From positions 1 to 6,114 of the forward strand of contig CAMTOX010000128.1 of assembly GCA_947074225.1 (NCBI GenBank): a DNA stretch of 6,114 nt, written 5' to 3'. Origin of the DNA: an uncultured bacterium (GTDB lineage Bacteria; Bacteroidota; Bacteroidia; Bacteroidales; Paludibacteraceae). Below are positions 1-6,114 of this stretch, piece by piece (position 1 is the stretch's first letter; each line of letters starts with the position of its first letter). The translations under genes were made by a program, and so were the position numbers. A model generated the notes under the pieces. That model did no database searches. It worked only from the letters and a program-made list of their open reading frames with translations, and was not told where the DNA came from.

Positions 1-46
1 TTATTACTTCTTCAATACTGCTTTATGGAGAAATTGACTCTATATC

Positions 47-91
47 TTTAAACAACAGAGCCCTCTTAATATGAGGGCTTTGTTGTTTAAA
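47..91. terminator. Long hairpin terminator following mfd, possibly bidirectional
   Basis: Positions 47-65 pair with 73-91 around a 7-base loop (66-72). The core AGCCCTC/GAGGGCT is flanked by an outer AT-rich arm (TTTAAACAACA against TGTTGTTTAAA). Only the 58/80 pair is imperfect: a G-U wobble in plus-strand RNA and a C-A mismatch in minus-strand RNA. The GC-rich core is followed by a T-rich run in either direction, as expected of an intrinsic terminator. It begins 9 bp beyond the mfd stop codon, so its first job is probably to end the mfd transcript. The better pairing in plus orientation would also suit a convergent gene ending left of or at the window edge, but no such gene can be identified. 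The structure is read directly from sequence; termination activity is inferred. Confidence 0.85.
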
Positions 92-100
92 TGTACTTTG

Positions 101-3100
101 TTAATCATCTTTCAAATGTTTGAATAGGTCGTAGGCCTGCTCAATAGATTCAATACCATTAAAAGTAATAATACGTCTTCCTTTATTCTCTGCAATGCGT
201 GTGTTACGTGGATGTGTGGTGAGATAATTGAGCAGCACTCCAAATTCGGGCGAATTATAGAAAGGCGATTTAGAGTTTGCTACTAAATGGGCCGACATAT
301 TTTTATTTTTCAATATGAGTCGTTCAATACCGTAGCGCTTAGCCAATTGTCGTAATCTTACTACGTGAATCAAGCTCTTAGCTTCTTTAGGAATCTTTCC
401 GAATCTGTCGACTAGGCGTGCTTCAAAGGCTTCGAGCTCTTCTTCGCGCGACATATTGTCCAATTCACGGTAAAGACTCATACGCTCCGATACATTTTCA
501 ATATACCAATATGGGAACATGAGCTCCAAATCGGACTCTATGGTACAGTCGTTCACATAGTTTTTGTCGGCTTCAATCTTGTCGGCAAATAGTTCTGCAA
601 ACTCTTCGTCGCGTAACTCTTCCATGGCTTCGTTCAAGATTTTTTGGTAGGTTTCGTATCCTAAATCGGTAATGAATCCACTCTGTTCAGCCCCAAGAAT
701 ATTACCAGCTCCGCGAATATCTAGGTCTTGCATGGCAATATGGAATCCGCTACCAAGGTCTGAGAAGGTTTCTATGGCCTCTAAACGTCGGCTGGCATCG
801 GTTGTTAAACTGCTCTTTGGTGGTGCTATGAGGTAACAGTAGGCTTTACGGTTACTACGTCCCACACGTCCACGTAGCTGGTGAAGGTCGCTTAATCCAA
901 ACAAATGCGCATTGTTTACTATGATGGTGTTTACGTTTGGTATATCTATTCCCGACTCAATAACAGAGGTTGCAATGAGCACATCGTACTCGTAGTCTAC
1001 AAAGTCTAATATTGTTTTCTCAAGCTGTTCGGGTGGCATCTGTCCATGAGCTATGGCAATACGTGCATCGGGTATCAAGGCACGTATTTTCTGTTCTATT
1101 AAATAGATGTTCTGTACGCGGTTGTTGACAAAGAATACCTGCCCATTACGTTCCATTTCATGTGTAATAGCCTCCTTAATAATTTCATCGTCAAAGGTAT
1201 GTATTTCGGTAAGTACCGGATATCTGTTTGGCGGAGGAGTGGTGAGAATAGAGAGGTCGCGGGCACCCATGAGCGAGAACTGAAGCGTTCGCGGAATAGG
1301 AGTGGCAGTAAGTGTTAGCGTATCAACATTTACTTTTAAGGCCTTAATTTTTTCCTTGATAGAGACACCAAACTTCTGTTCCTCGTCTATAATAAGTAAT
1401 CCTAAGTCTTTAAATTTAATCTCTTTACCAGCAATTTTATGGGTTCCAATAAGAATATCTATTTTTCCTTCCTTTAGATCCTCCTTTATTTGCTTTACTT
1501 CCGATGGTTTGCGAGCGCGACTAATGTAGTCTACTCTACAAGGAAATTCCTTTAAACGTTCTGTAAAGGTTTTATAGTGTTGCAATGCTAATACAGTTGT
1601 AGGCACAAGAACAGCCACTTGTTTTCCGTCGGTTACAGCTTTAAAAGCAGCGCGAATAGCGACTTCTGTTTTACCAAAGCCAACGTCGCCACAAACTAAA
1701 CGGTCCATTGGCATGTTAGATTCCATATCTTTCTTGATATCGGCAGTAGAGCGCGATTGGTCTGGGGTATCTTCATAGATAAATGAGGCCTCAAGTTCCT
1801 GTTGTAAATAACTATCGTGAGTATATTCAAAACCTTTTTGGGCTTTACGCTTGGCATAAAGCAGTATGAGGTCGCGAGCAATATCTTTAACTTTCTTCTT
1901 GGTACGTTCTTTTAAGCGTTCCCATGCACCAGAGCCCAATCGGTTTAGCACAGGGGCATCGCCATCCTTACCTTTATACTTCGATATGCGGTGCAAACCA
2001 TGAATACTAACGAAGATAATGTCATCGTTCTTATAAACTAGTTTAATGACCTCTTGTGTTTTGCCATTGTTGGTTTGGCGCATGAGTCCACCAAATTTGC
2101 CAACGCCATGGTTAATGTGCACCACATAGTCTCCAATTTGAAACTGATTGAGCTCTTTTAAGGTCAGTGCCACTTTACCTGTGCGCGCCACATCGCTCTT
2201 TAAAGAGAACTTATGGAAGCGGTCGAATATTTGGTGATCGGTGAAACAACAGAGCTTTAAGTCGTGGTCAATAAACCCCTCGTGAATGGTGTGTAGTAGG
2301 GGAGTAAAGGTTATTTTATCGCCTCGGTCCTCAAAGATAGCCTTCAAACGGTCGGTTTGTTTCTTGCTATCACTGGCCACATAGAGTGCGTAGCCCTCTT
2401 CCATAAACTTTGTCAATGATGCTGCCACCAAGTCAAAGTTCTTATGATAGAGTGGTTGTACACTAATATTAAACTCTAATACCTCTTTAGCAGCTAAGTG
2501 TGTTTTAGAACCAATCTCCATGATTGAGAAACGTTCTAATTGCGACTTATATATTTCGCCAGTAATGAGTATTTCTAATAAATCGGGTAAGAACTCCTTT
2601 TCGTTACGTTTAACCAATGTCTCGTCGTAGATTTGATTAATACGTTCGGAGGTATAAGTGCTATTTTGAAGCACAATGAGGGTATCTTCAGGTAGGTATT
2701 CTAATAGCGATATGGTTTTTCCACCTGTATTTTGAGCAACATTAGGTACTATGGCAATCTCTTGAACAGGCTCTAAGGAGAGCTGTTTCTCGATGTCGAA
2801 TGTGCGAATGGTATCTATTTCGTCGCCAAAGAAGTCTAGACGATATGGGCGTTCGTGCGTAAAAGAGAACACATCGACAATACTGCCACGGAGTGAATAT
2901 TGCCCTGGCTCATAAACAAAGTCTACTTGTTCAAAGCCATAACTATGAAGCTCCTCGGAAAGATCTGTGACATCAATCTCTTGTCCTACCTTAAGGATTA
3001 AGCGTTGTGTAACTAATTCTCCCTGAGTGATTACCGTTTCTGCTAAACCCTCGGGGCTTGTAACAACAATGTAGGGGTTTCCCGAAGCAATACGGCTTAA

Positions 3101-3427
3101 GGTATCGGTGCGTAGTATGGCATTGGCAGTATCTAGTTCGCCATGTTTTGGGGAGCGTTTGTAGGCCGAAGGAAAATAGTTTACCTTCTCTTTACCTATG
3201 GCTTGAGAAATGTCGTTATAACAGTAGGCTGCTGATTCTGCGTCATCAAGAATGATGAGCATCGGCATTTTATGCTCTTCAAAGAGTGCCCCAAGTAGCA
3301 GTGCTTTAGATGAAGCTAAAAGACCACGTGCATACAGATGTCCTGCTTTCCCCGATTCATACCAAGCTAAAATAGCTTTCAAGTGGGGGTGATGGTGATA
3401 TAGATTCTGAAAATCGCTTAATAACAT
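101..3427 (-). CDS. mfd: Transcription-repair coupling factor Mfd (1108 aa)
   Basis: Mfd is a cytoplasmic DNA translocase that recognises RNA polymerase stalled at a DNA lesion, pushes it off, and recruits UvrA for nucleotide excision repair. The N-terminal ~230 residues resemble UvrB. They carry the degenerate nucleotide-binding loop usual in Mfd (GLLASSKALLL, 35-45, without GKT) and the RGSIVDVF and FFGDEID blocks (180-205). The RNA polymerase-interacting domain starts near residue 430 (GDYVVHINHGVGKF, 432-445). The RecG-like helicase motor follows: Walker A GDVGFGKT (580-587), Walker B DEEQ (681-684), TATPIPRTL (707-715), SVIESGIDIP (821-830) and the arginine-finger motif RGRVGR (852-857). 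The translocation motif lies at about 896-917 (DLDIRGAGN, then Q915), and the C-terminal regulatory domain from about 960. The length is slightly under the 1148 aa of the E. coli protein, with no frameshift or missing motif. The ATG start gives the normal family N-terminus. Its leader is A-rich without a Shine-Dalgarno. It is last in the same-strand run. Confidence 0.98.
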   Translation of the reverse strand: MLLSDFQNLYHHHPHLKAILAWYESGKAGHLYARGLLASSKALLLGALFEEHKMPMLIILDDAESAAYCYNDISQAIGKEKVNYFPSAYKRSPKHGELDTANAILRTDTLSRIASGNPYIVVTSPEGLAETVITQGELVTQRLILKVGQEIDVTDLSEELHSYGFEQVDFVYEPGQYSLRGSIVDVFSFTHERPYRLDFFGDEIDTIRTFDIEKQLSLEPVQEIAIVPNVAQNTGGKTISLLEYLPEDTLIVLQNSTYTSERINQIYDETLVKRNEKEFLPDLLEILITGEIYKSQLERFSIMEIGSKTHLAAKEVLEFNISVQPLYHKNFDLVAASLTKFMEEGYALYVASDSKKQTDRLKAIFEDRGDKITFTPLLHTIHEGFIDHDLKLCCFTDHQIFDRFHKFSLKSDVARTGKVALTLKELNQFQIGDYVVHINHGVGKFGGLMRQTNNGKTQEVIKLVYKNDDIIFVSIHGLHRISKYKGKDGDAPVLNRLGSGAWERLKERTKKKVKDIARDLILLYAKRKAQKGFEYTHDSYLQQELEASFIYEDTPDQSRSTADIKKDMESNMPMDRLVCGDVGFGKTEVAIRAAFKAVTDGKQVAVLVPTTVLALQHYKTFTERLKEFPCRVDYISRARKPSEVKQIKEDLKEGKIDILIGTHKIAGKEIKFKDLGLLIIDEEQKFGVSIKEKIKALKVNVDTLTLTATPIPRTLQFSLMGARDLSILTTPPPNRYPVLTEIHTFDDEIIKEAITHEMERNGQVFFVNNRVQNIYLIEQKIRALIPDARIAIAHGQMPPEQLEKTILDFVDYEYDVLIATSVIESGIDIPNVNTIIVNNAHLFGLSDLHQLRGRVGRSNRKAYCYLIAPPKSSLTTDASRRLEAIETFSDLGSGFHIAMQDLDIRGAGNILGAEQSGFITDLGYETYQKILNEAMEELRDEEFAELFADKIEADKNYVNDCTIESDLELMFPYWYIENVSERMSLYRELDNMSREEELEAFEARLVDRFGKIPKEAKSLIHVVRLRQLAKRYGIERLILKNKNMSAHLVANSKSPFYNSPEFGVLLNYLTTHPRNTRIAENKGRRIITFNGIESIEQAYDLFKHLKDD

Positions 3428-3498
3428 AATTATGTTTGTTTTTATGCTGAACCTTTAGTTCTCACTTTCATATAGAGCAAGAACATTATTAAACAGAG

Positions 3499-3538
3499 AT
3501 AAACAAAACCATTTGTGGCTTTATATACCAGAAATGGT
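3499..3538 (-). terminator. Terminator-like hairpin between the permease gene and mfd
   Basis: Read on the minus strand, ACCATTT (3538-3532) pairs perfectly with AAATGGT (3514-3508). After one C-C mismatch, TGG pairs with CCA inside that, leaving a 9-base AT-rich loop. The stem is followed at once by TTTGTTTAT (3507-3499), a T-rich tract in the right place for intrinsic termination. It lies 41 bp after the permease stop and about 70 bp before the mfd start. It could end the tgt-permease transcript or act as a partial attenuator for mfd. The stem is AT-rich with a mismatch, so it would be weaker than the hairpin after mfd. The structure is seen; the function is inferred. No convincing -33/-7 promoter was found between it and mfd: TATCTCTG at 3501-3494 is one base from the -7 consensus but lacks a -33 element. 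Confidence 0.45.
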
Positions 3539-3579
3539 AGATGCTATTCTCATACATATACTCCCATCGGTAGTTGATT

Positions 3580-4656
3580 CTATTTAGGTGCTTTCAAGTA
3601 GAGTATTAACCCTACAGCAAAGAAAAGAATATTAGGTAGCCATACAGCAAGAAGTATTGGCATGGTACCTTTAATGGCAAAGGTAGAAGAGAAAGTGGTA
3701 AATAGAATATATAATGCACTGAGCGCAATACCAATTCCAATATGAATACCCATTCCTCCGCGTACTTTGCGCGATGAGAGCGATACTCCTATTAACATCA
3801 ATATTAATGCCGAGAATGGCATGGAGTAGCGTTTATAGTACTCGTCCTGAAAGGCTTGAACATTGCCTACGCCTCGTTCTTTTTGTTTATTGATATAGTT
3901 TCTCAACTCAATGTTGTTCATCTCCTGAGCTTGTTGGGTAGTGATAAAGAATTCATAGGGCTCTACAGGAATGATAGTGTCGAGAGAAGTGCCCTGAGAG
4001 ATGGTTTCATATAAACCATCAAAGTCGCGAATTAAATAGTTACGTACAGTCCAGTTATAGGCTGAGTCCCATTGAACAGAGGTAGCTGTCATACGCGACA
4101 CTAATTTTTTACCATCAAATTTCTCCATAGAGAAGTGCACACCTCTATTACGTTTCTCTTCGTAACGCTCAATATATACAATCACTCCTTGCTCCACCTC
4201 AAGCTGTACATTACGTGCTATCTCCGACTTCTTCTTCTGAACATACTGATCCTCGAACTCTAAACGTGTTTTATTTGCTGGGGGAATAATATAACTCCCT
4301 AAAACAAATGAGAGTAGTCCAATTAATGTAGCCGAGATAATATAGGGTCTAAGCATACGATTAAAACTTACTCCTCCAGCAAGAATAGCAATAATTTCAC
4401 TATTATATGCCATTTTAGAGGTGAAAAAGATAACAGAAATGAATGAGAATAATGGAGAGAACAGATTCGCAAAGTAAGGAATGAAGTTCACATAATAGTC
4501 GAAGATAATGGACTGCAACGAAGCATTATTGTCAATAAATCTATCCAACTTCTCTGTAATATCAAACACCACAGAGATGCTGATAATAAGCAAAATGGAA
4601 AAGAAGAATGTACCCAAATATTTTCGGATTATATAAATGTCTAACTTCTTTAGCAT
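3580..4656 (-). CDS. LptF/LptG (YjgP/YjgQ) family permease (358 aa), LptG-like
   Basis: This is an inner-membrane permease of the family that forms, with the LptB ATPase, the ABC transporter extracting lipopolysaccharide and feeding it to the periplasmic Lpt bridge. The topology matches the family: TM1 at about 13-31, TM2 57-79 and TM3 103-124, a large mostly hydrophilic periplasmic domain at about 130-272, then TM4 277-294, TM5 302-323 and TM6 331-354. The N-terminal block KKLDIYIIRKYLGTFFF and the cytoplasmic stretch NSEIIAILAGG (85-95), the likely LptB-coupling helix, are typical of the family. The length is close to LptF and LptG of E. coli (about 360 aa). The start is an ATG with AGGA (4669-4666) nine bases upstream, the clearest Shine-Dalgarno-like site in the window. 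It lies 160 bp after tgt on the same strand, an association I recall from Bacteroides genomes. LptF and LptG cannot be separated securely by eye; the short form next to tgt suggests LptG. Confidence 0.93.
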   Translation of the reverse strand: MLKKLDIYIIRKYLGTFFFSILLIISISVVFDITEKLDRFIDNNASLQSIIFDYYVNFIPYFANLFSPLFSFISVIFFTSKMAYNSEIIAILAGGVSFNRMLRPYIISATLIGLLSFVLGSYIIPPANKTRLEFEDQYVQKKKSEIARNVQLEVEQGVIVYIERYEEKRNRGVHFSMEKFDGKKLVSRMTATSVQWDSAYNWTVRNYLIRDFDGLYETISQGTSLDTIIPVEPYEFFITTQQAQEMNNIELRNYINKQKERGVGNVQAFQDEYYKRYSMPFSALILMLIGVSLSSRKVRGGMGIHIGIGIALSALYILFTTFSSTFAIKGTMPILLAVWLPNILFFAVGLILYLKAPK

Positions 4657-4816
4657 AAGTTATTGTCCTGTTATAAGCTTTGAGGAGTACATGGGTACTT
4701 CTTACTTCATTAATATTAGTATTATAAAGGTTCTATATTATAGTTGCACAATATGTATCTTTTGATCTCTATTTTGTTTTTTAATATAAACTGTTTACAA
4801 GAACCTTATTTATCGT

Positions 4817-5947
4817 TTACAGACGTGTAGTAACACGTTTAATCATTTCGGTTTTCCACGTGGTGAAAGTGTTGTTTAAGATATGCCGACGTGCTTCTTT
4901 AACCAACCATAAGTAAAATGCTAAGTTATGAATAGAGGCAATTTGCATAGCTAAAAGTTCATTACTCACAAAGAGGTGACGTAGATAAGCCTTCGTATAG
5001 TGTTGGTCTACATAACAATCGCTTTCAGGGTCTATAGGTGTGAAGTCATTTGCCCATCGTTGATTCTTCATATTCATGATACCGTTACGTGTAAAGAGCA
5101 TGCCATTACGTCCGTTACGGGTAGGCATAACGCAGTCGAACATATCTACTCCACGTTCTATTCCTTCTAATATATTGGCAGGTGTGCCAACACCCATTAG
5201 GTAACGAGGTTTATCGGTAGGTAGAATTTCATTCACCACCTCTATCATTTCGTACATCTTCTCTGTAGGTTCGCCTACTGCCAAACCACCAATAGCATTT
5301 CCTTCTCTATTCTGAGAAGCTATAAATTCTGCCGATTGTCGACGTAAATCAGGGTAGATACACCCTTGAACAATAGGGAAGAAAGTTTGACTATAGCCAT
5401 ACTTATCGGGTGTCTCGTCAAAACGTTTTAAGCCACGTTCTAACCAACGGTGAGTACGTTCCATAGAACTTTTGGCATAATTATAGTCGGCAGTTCCCGG
5501 AGTACACTCATCAAAAGCCATCATAATATCGGCACCTATGGTACGTTGAATATCTACTACATTTTCAGGAGTAAAGAGATGACGTGAACCATCAATATGT
5601 GAACGAAAGTACGCACCCTCTTCTTTTAGCTTTCTATTGTTAGACAGAGAGAAGACTTGAAAGCCACCACTATCTGTTAAGATAGGACGATCCCAGCCAT
5701 TAAAACGGTGTAGTCCACCTGCTTTCTCCAAGATGTCTAAACCTGGACGTAAGTAAAGGTGATAGGTATTTCCTAATATAATCTCTGCTTTAATATCTTC
5801 TTTTAGCTCACGTTGGTGTACTGCTTTTACAGAAGCTACCGTGCCAACAGGCATAAATATTGGTGTCTCTATTACACCATGGTCGGTTGTGATGCGTCCG
5901 GCACGAGCCGCACACTTTGCATCGGTATGTTGTAGTTCAAATTTCAT
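4817..5947 (-). CDS. tgt: Queuine/preQ1 tRNA-ribosyltransferase (tRNA-guanine transglycosylase, 376 aa)
   Basis: Tgt exchanges guanine at wobble position 34 of tRNAs for Asp, Asn, His and Tyr (GUN anticodons) for the queuosine precursor preQ1, in the cytoplasm. The TIM-barrel motifs are complete: TDSGGFQVF (91-99) with the acid/base Asp92, AFDEC (144-148) with Asp146, VQG (193-195), GGLAVGE (220-226), and FDCVMPTRNGRNG (270-282) with the nucleophile Asp271. LAVG and Cys148 are the bacterial, preQ1-type residues; eukaryotic queuine enzymes have LSGG. The length is normal (about 370-380 aa). The oddity is the zinc site. The usual CxCxxC plus His appears as Ser309-Asp-Cys311-Tyr-Val-Asp314, with His340 kept at the expected 31-residue distance, so zinc may not be bound in the standard way. 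The ATG is preceded by a Bacteroidota-type promoter and no strong Shine-Dalgarno. The permease gene follows 160 bp downstream and may be co-transcribed; that gap shows no convincing terminator or promoter. Confidence 0.98.
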   Translation of the reverse strand: MKFELQHTDAKCAARAGRITTDHGVIETPIFMPVGTVASVKAVHQRELKEDIKAEIILGNTYHLYLRPGLDILEKAGGLHRFNGWDRPILTDSGGFQVFSLSNNRKLKEEGAYFRSHIDGSRHLFTPENVVDIQRTIGADIMMAFDECTPGTADYNYAKSSMERTHRWLERGLKRFDETPDKYGYSQTFFPIVQGCIYPDLRRQSAEFIASQNREGNAIGGLAVGEPTEKMYEMIEVVNEILPTDKPRYLMGVGTPANILEGIERGVDMFDCVMPTRNGRNGMLFTRNGIMNMKNQRWANDFTPIDPESDCYVDQHYTKAYLRHLFVSNELLAMQIASIHNLAFYLWLVKEARRHILNNTFTTWKTEMIKRVTTRL

Positions 5948-5977
5948 AACTCACAATTTCATTTATTCAACTCACAA
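5948..5977. repeat. 9-bp direct repeat in the tgt leader, 21-bp period
   Basis: TTGTGAGTT on the minus strand (AACTCACAA on the plus) occurs exactly twice, at 5977-5969 and 5956-5948. The distal copy overlaps the end of the -7 promoter element and the likely transcription start; the proximal copy abuts the tgt ATG. The 21-bp period is two helical turns. A third, imperfect copy (TCGTGAGAA, 6 of 9 bases) lies at 5996-5988, within the spacer of the promoter. The repeats are observed directly; a regulatory role such as repressor binding is only a possibility. Confidence 0.5.
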
Positions 5978-6006
5978 AGGTAATATTTTCTCACGATTTA
6001 TTCTAA
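5975..6006 (-). promoter_or_regulatory. Bacteroidota-type -33/-7 promoter of tgt
   Basis: On the minus strand, TACCTTTG at 5982-5975 matches the Bacteroidota -7 consensus TAnnTTTG exactly. TTAG at 6006-6003, 20 bp upstream, is one base off the -33 element TTTG. Transcription would then start near 5970, giving a leader of about 22 bases before the tgt ATG at 5947. No comparable match was found before the permease or mfd, so this is the best candidate promoter for the cluster. The call rests on consensus and position alone. Confidence 0.7.
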
Positions 6007-6114
6007 TCTATTTTATCATTTATAATAGCTATACTACTTAACGTGAGAGAGCAGTTCTTCCCTTCATTAGGCAGAGTAAAAGAAGTAATTGTTTAATGCT
6101 CCTATCCGAGTACC

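Noticed and set aside
1..46. End of a plus-strand gene converging on mfd
   Set aside because: All three frames are open for only 11 to 24 codons from the edge before a stop, and none resembles a known C-terminus. The plus-strand quality of the 47-91 hairpin is the only hint.
1302..1529. 75-codon plus-strand open frame inside mfd
   Set aside because: It lies antisense to the helicase motor of mfd. Its serine- and phenylalanine-rich product looks like a reverse-frame shadow, with no start signal or family resemblance.
1696..1881. 61-codon minus-strand open frame inside mfd
   Set aside because: It overlaps conserved Mfd motor codons in another frame of the same strand, and its product resembles nothing recognisable.
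3442..3486. 14-codon minus-strand ORF (MFLLYMKVRTKGSA) just before mfd, considered as a leader peptide
   Set aside because: It has no ribosome site, no regulatory codon run and no paired attenuator structure after it. ORFs this short are expected by chance in AT-rich DNA.
4657..4816. Promoter for the permease, with a TATAAT-like box near 4720
   Set aside because: The box has a poor TTGTGC partner at 19-bp spacing, and the group's sigma factor uses a different consensus. In such AT-rich DNA TATAAT is expected by chance, and no TAnnTTTG match is present.
6025..6032. 8-bp palindrome ATAGCTAT upstream of the tgt promoter
   Set aside because: It is too short and AT-rich to separate from chance, and has no second copy nearby.
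5841..6041. 66-codon plus-strand open frame over the tgt start and promoter
   Set aside because: Its first half is antisense to conserved Tgt N-terminal codons and the rest crosses the AT-rich promoter region. The translation has no protein-like character.
6007..6114. Upstream gene at the right edge, such as the tail of lon, which I recall beside tgt in Bacteroides
   Set aside because: The two minus-strand frames that stay open end at stops at 6069-6067 and 6040-6038 after 15 and 24 codons. Neither translation looks like a Lon C-terminus. A plus-strand ATG at 6096 leaves too little sequence to judge.

Overview
The window looks like an ordinary chromosomal housekeeping segment from a member of the Bacteroidota, probably the Bacteroidales (a Bacteroides- or Prevotella-like organism). 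Three things point that way. The protein sequences of Tgt and the Lpt-type permease have the character of that group. The tgt promoter matches the group's -33/-7 consensus (TTTG ... TAnnTTTG) rather than the sigma-70 pattern. Shine-Dalgarno sequences are weak or absent before AT-rich start regions. Genus cannot be settled by reading alone.

All three genes lie on the minus strand and are read from right to left. At the right is a promoter (5975-6006) with a short leader carrying a 9-bp direct repeat. It is followed by tgt (5947-4817), the tRNA-guanine transglycosylase of queuosine biosynthesis. After a 160-bp AT-rich gap comes a six-helix LptF/LptG-family permease (4656-3580), a membrane part of the lipopolysaccharide export machine. 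A 152-bp gap containing a terminator-like hairpin (3499-3538) separates it from mfd (3427-101), the transcription-repair coupling factor. A strong hairpin of terminator type (47-91) closes mfd 9 bp after its stop codon. The first 46 bp and the last ~110 bp contain no identifiable gene.

The three proteins act in unrelated processes: tRNA wobble-base modification, envelope lipid transport, and repair of transcription-blocking DNA damage. The shared strand more likely reflects a loose housekeeping cluster than one pathway. tgt and the permease could share a transcript, since no terminator or clear promoter was seen between them. mfd may be partly insulated by the hairpin upstream of it.

I found no mobile element, CRISPR array, tRNA, rRNA or novel multi-gene system. 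The points most worth a second look are the degenerate zinc site of Tgt (only one of three expected cysteines remains), the 21-bp-spaced direct repeat overlapping the tgt promoter, and the hairpin between the permease and mfd.
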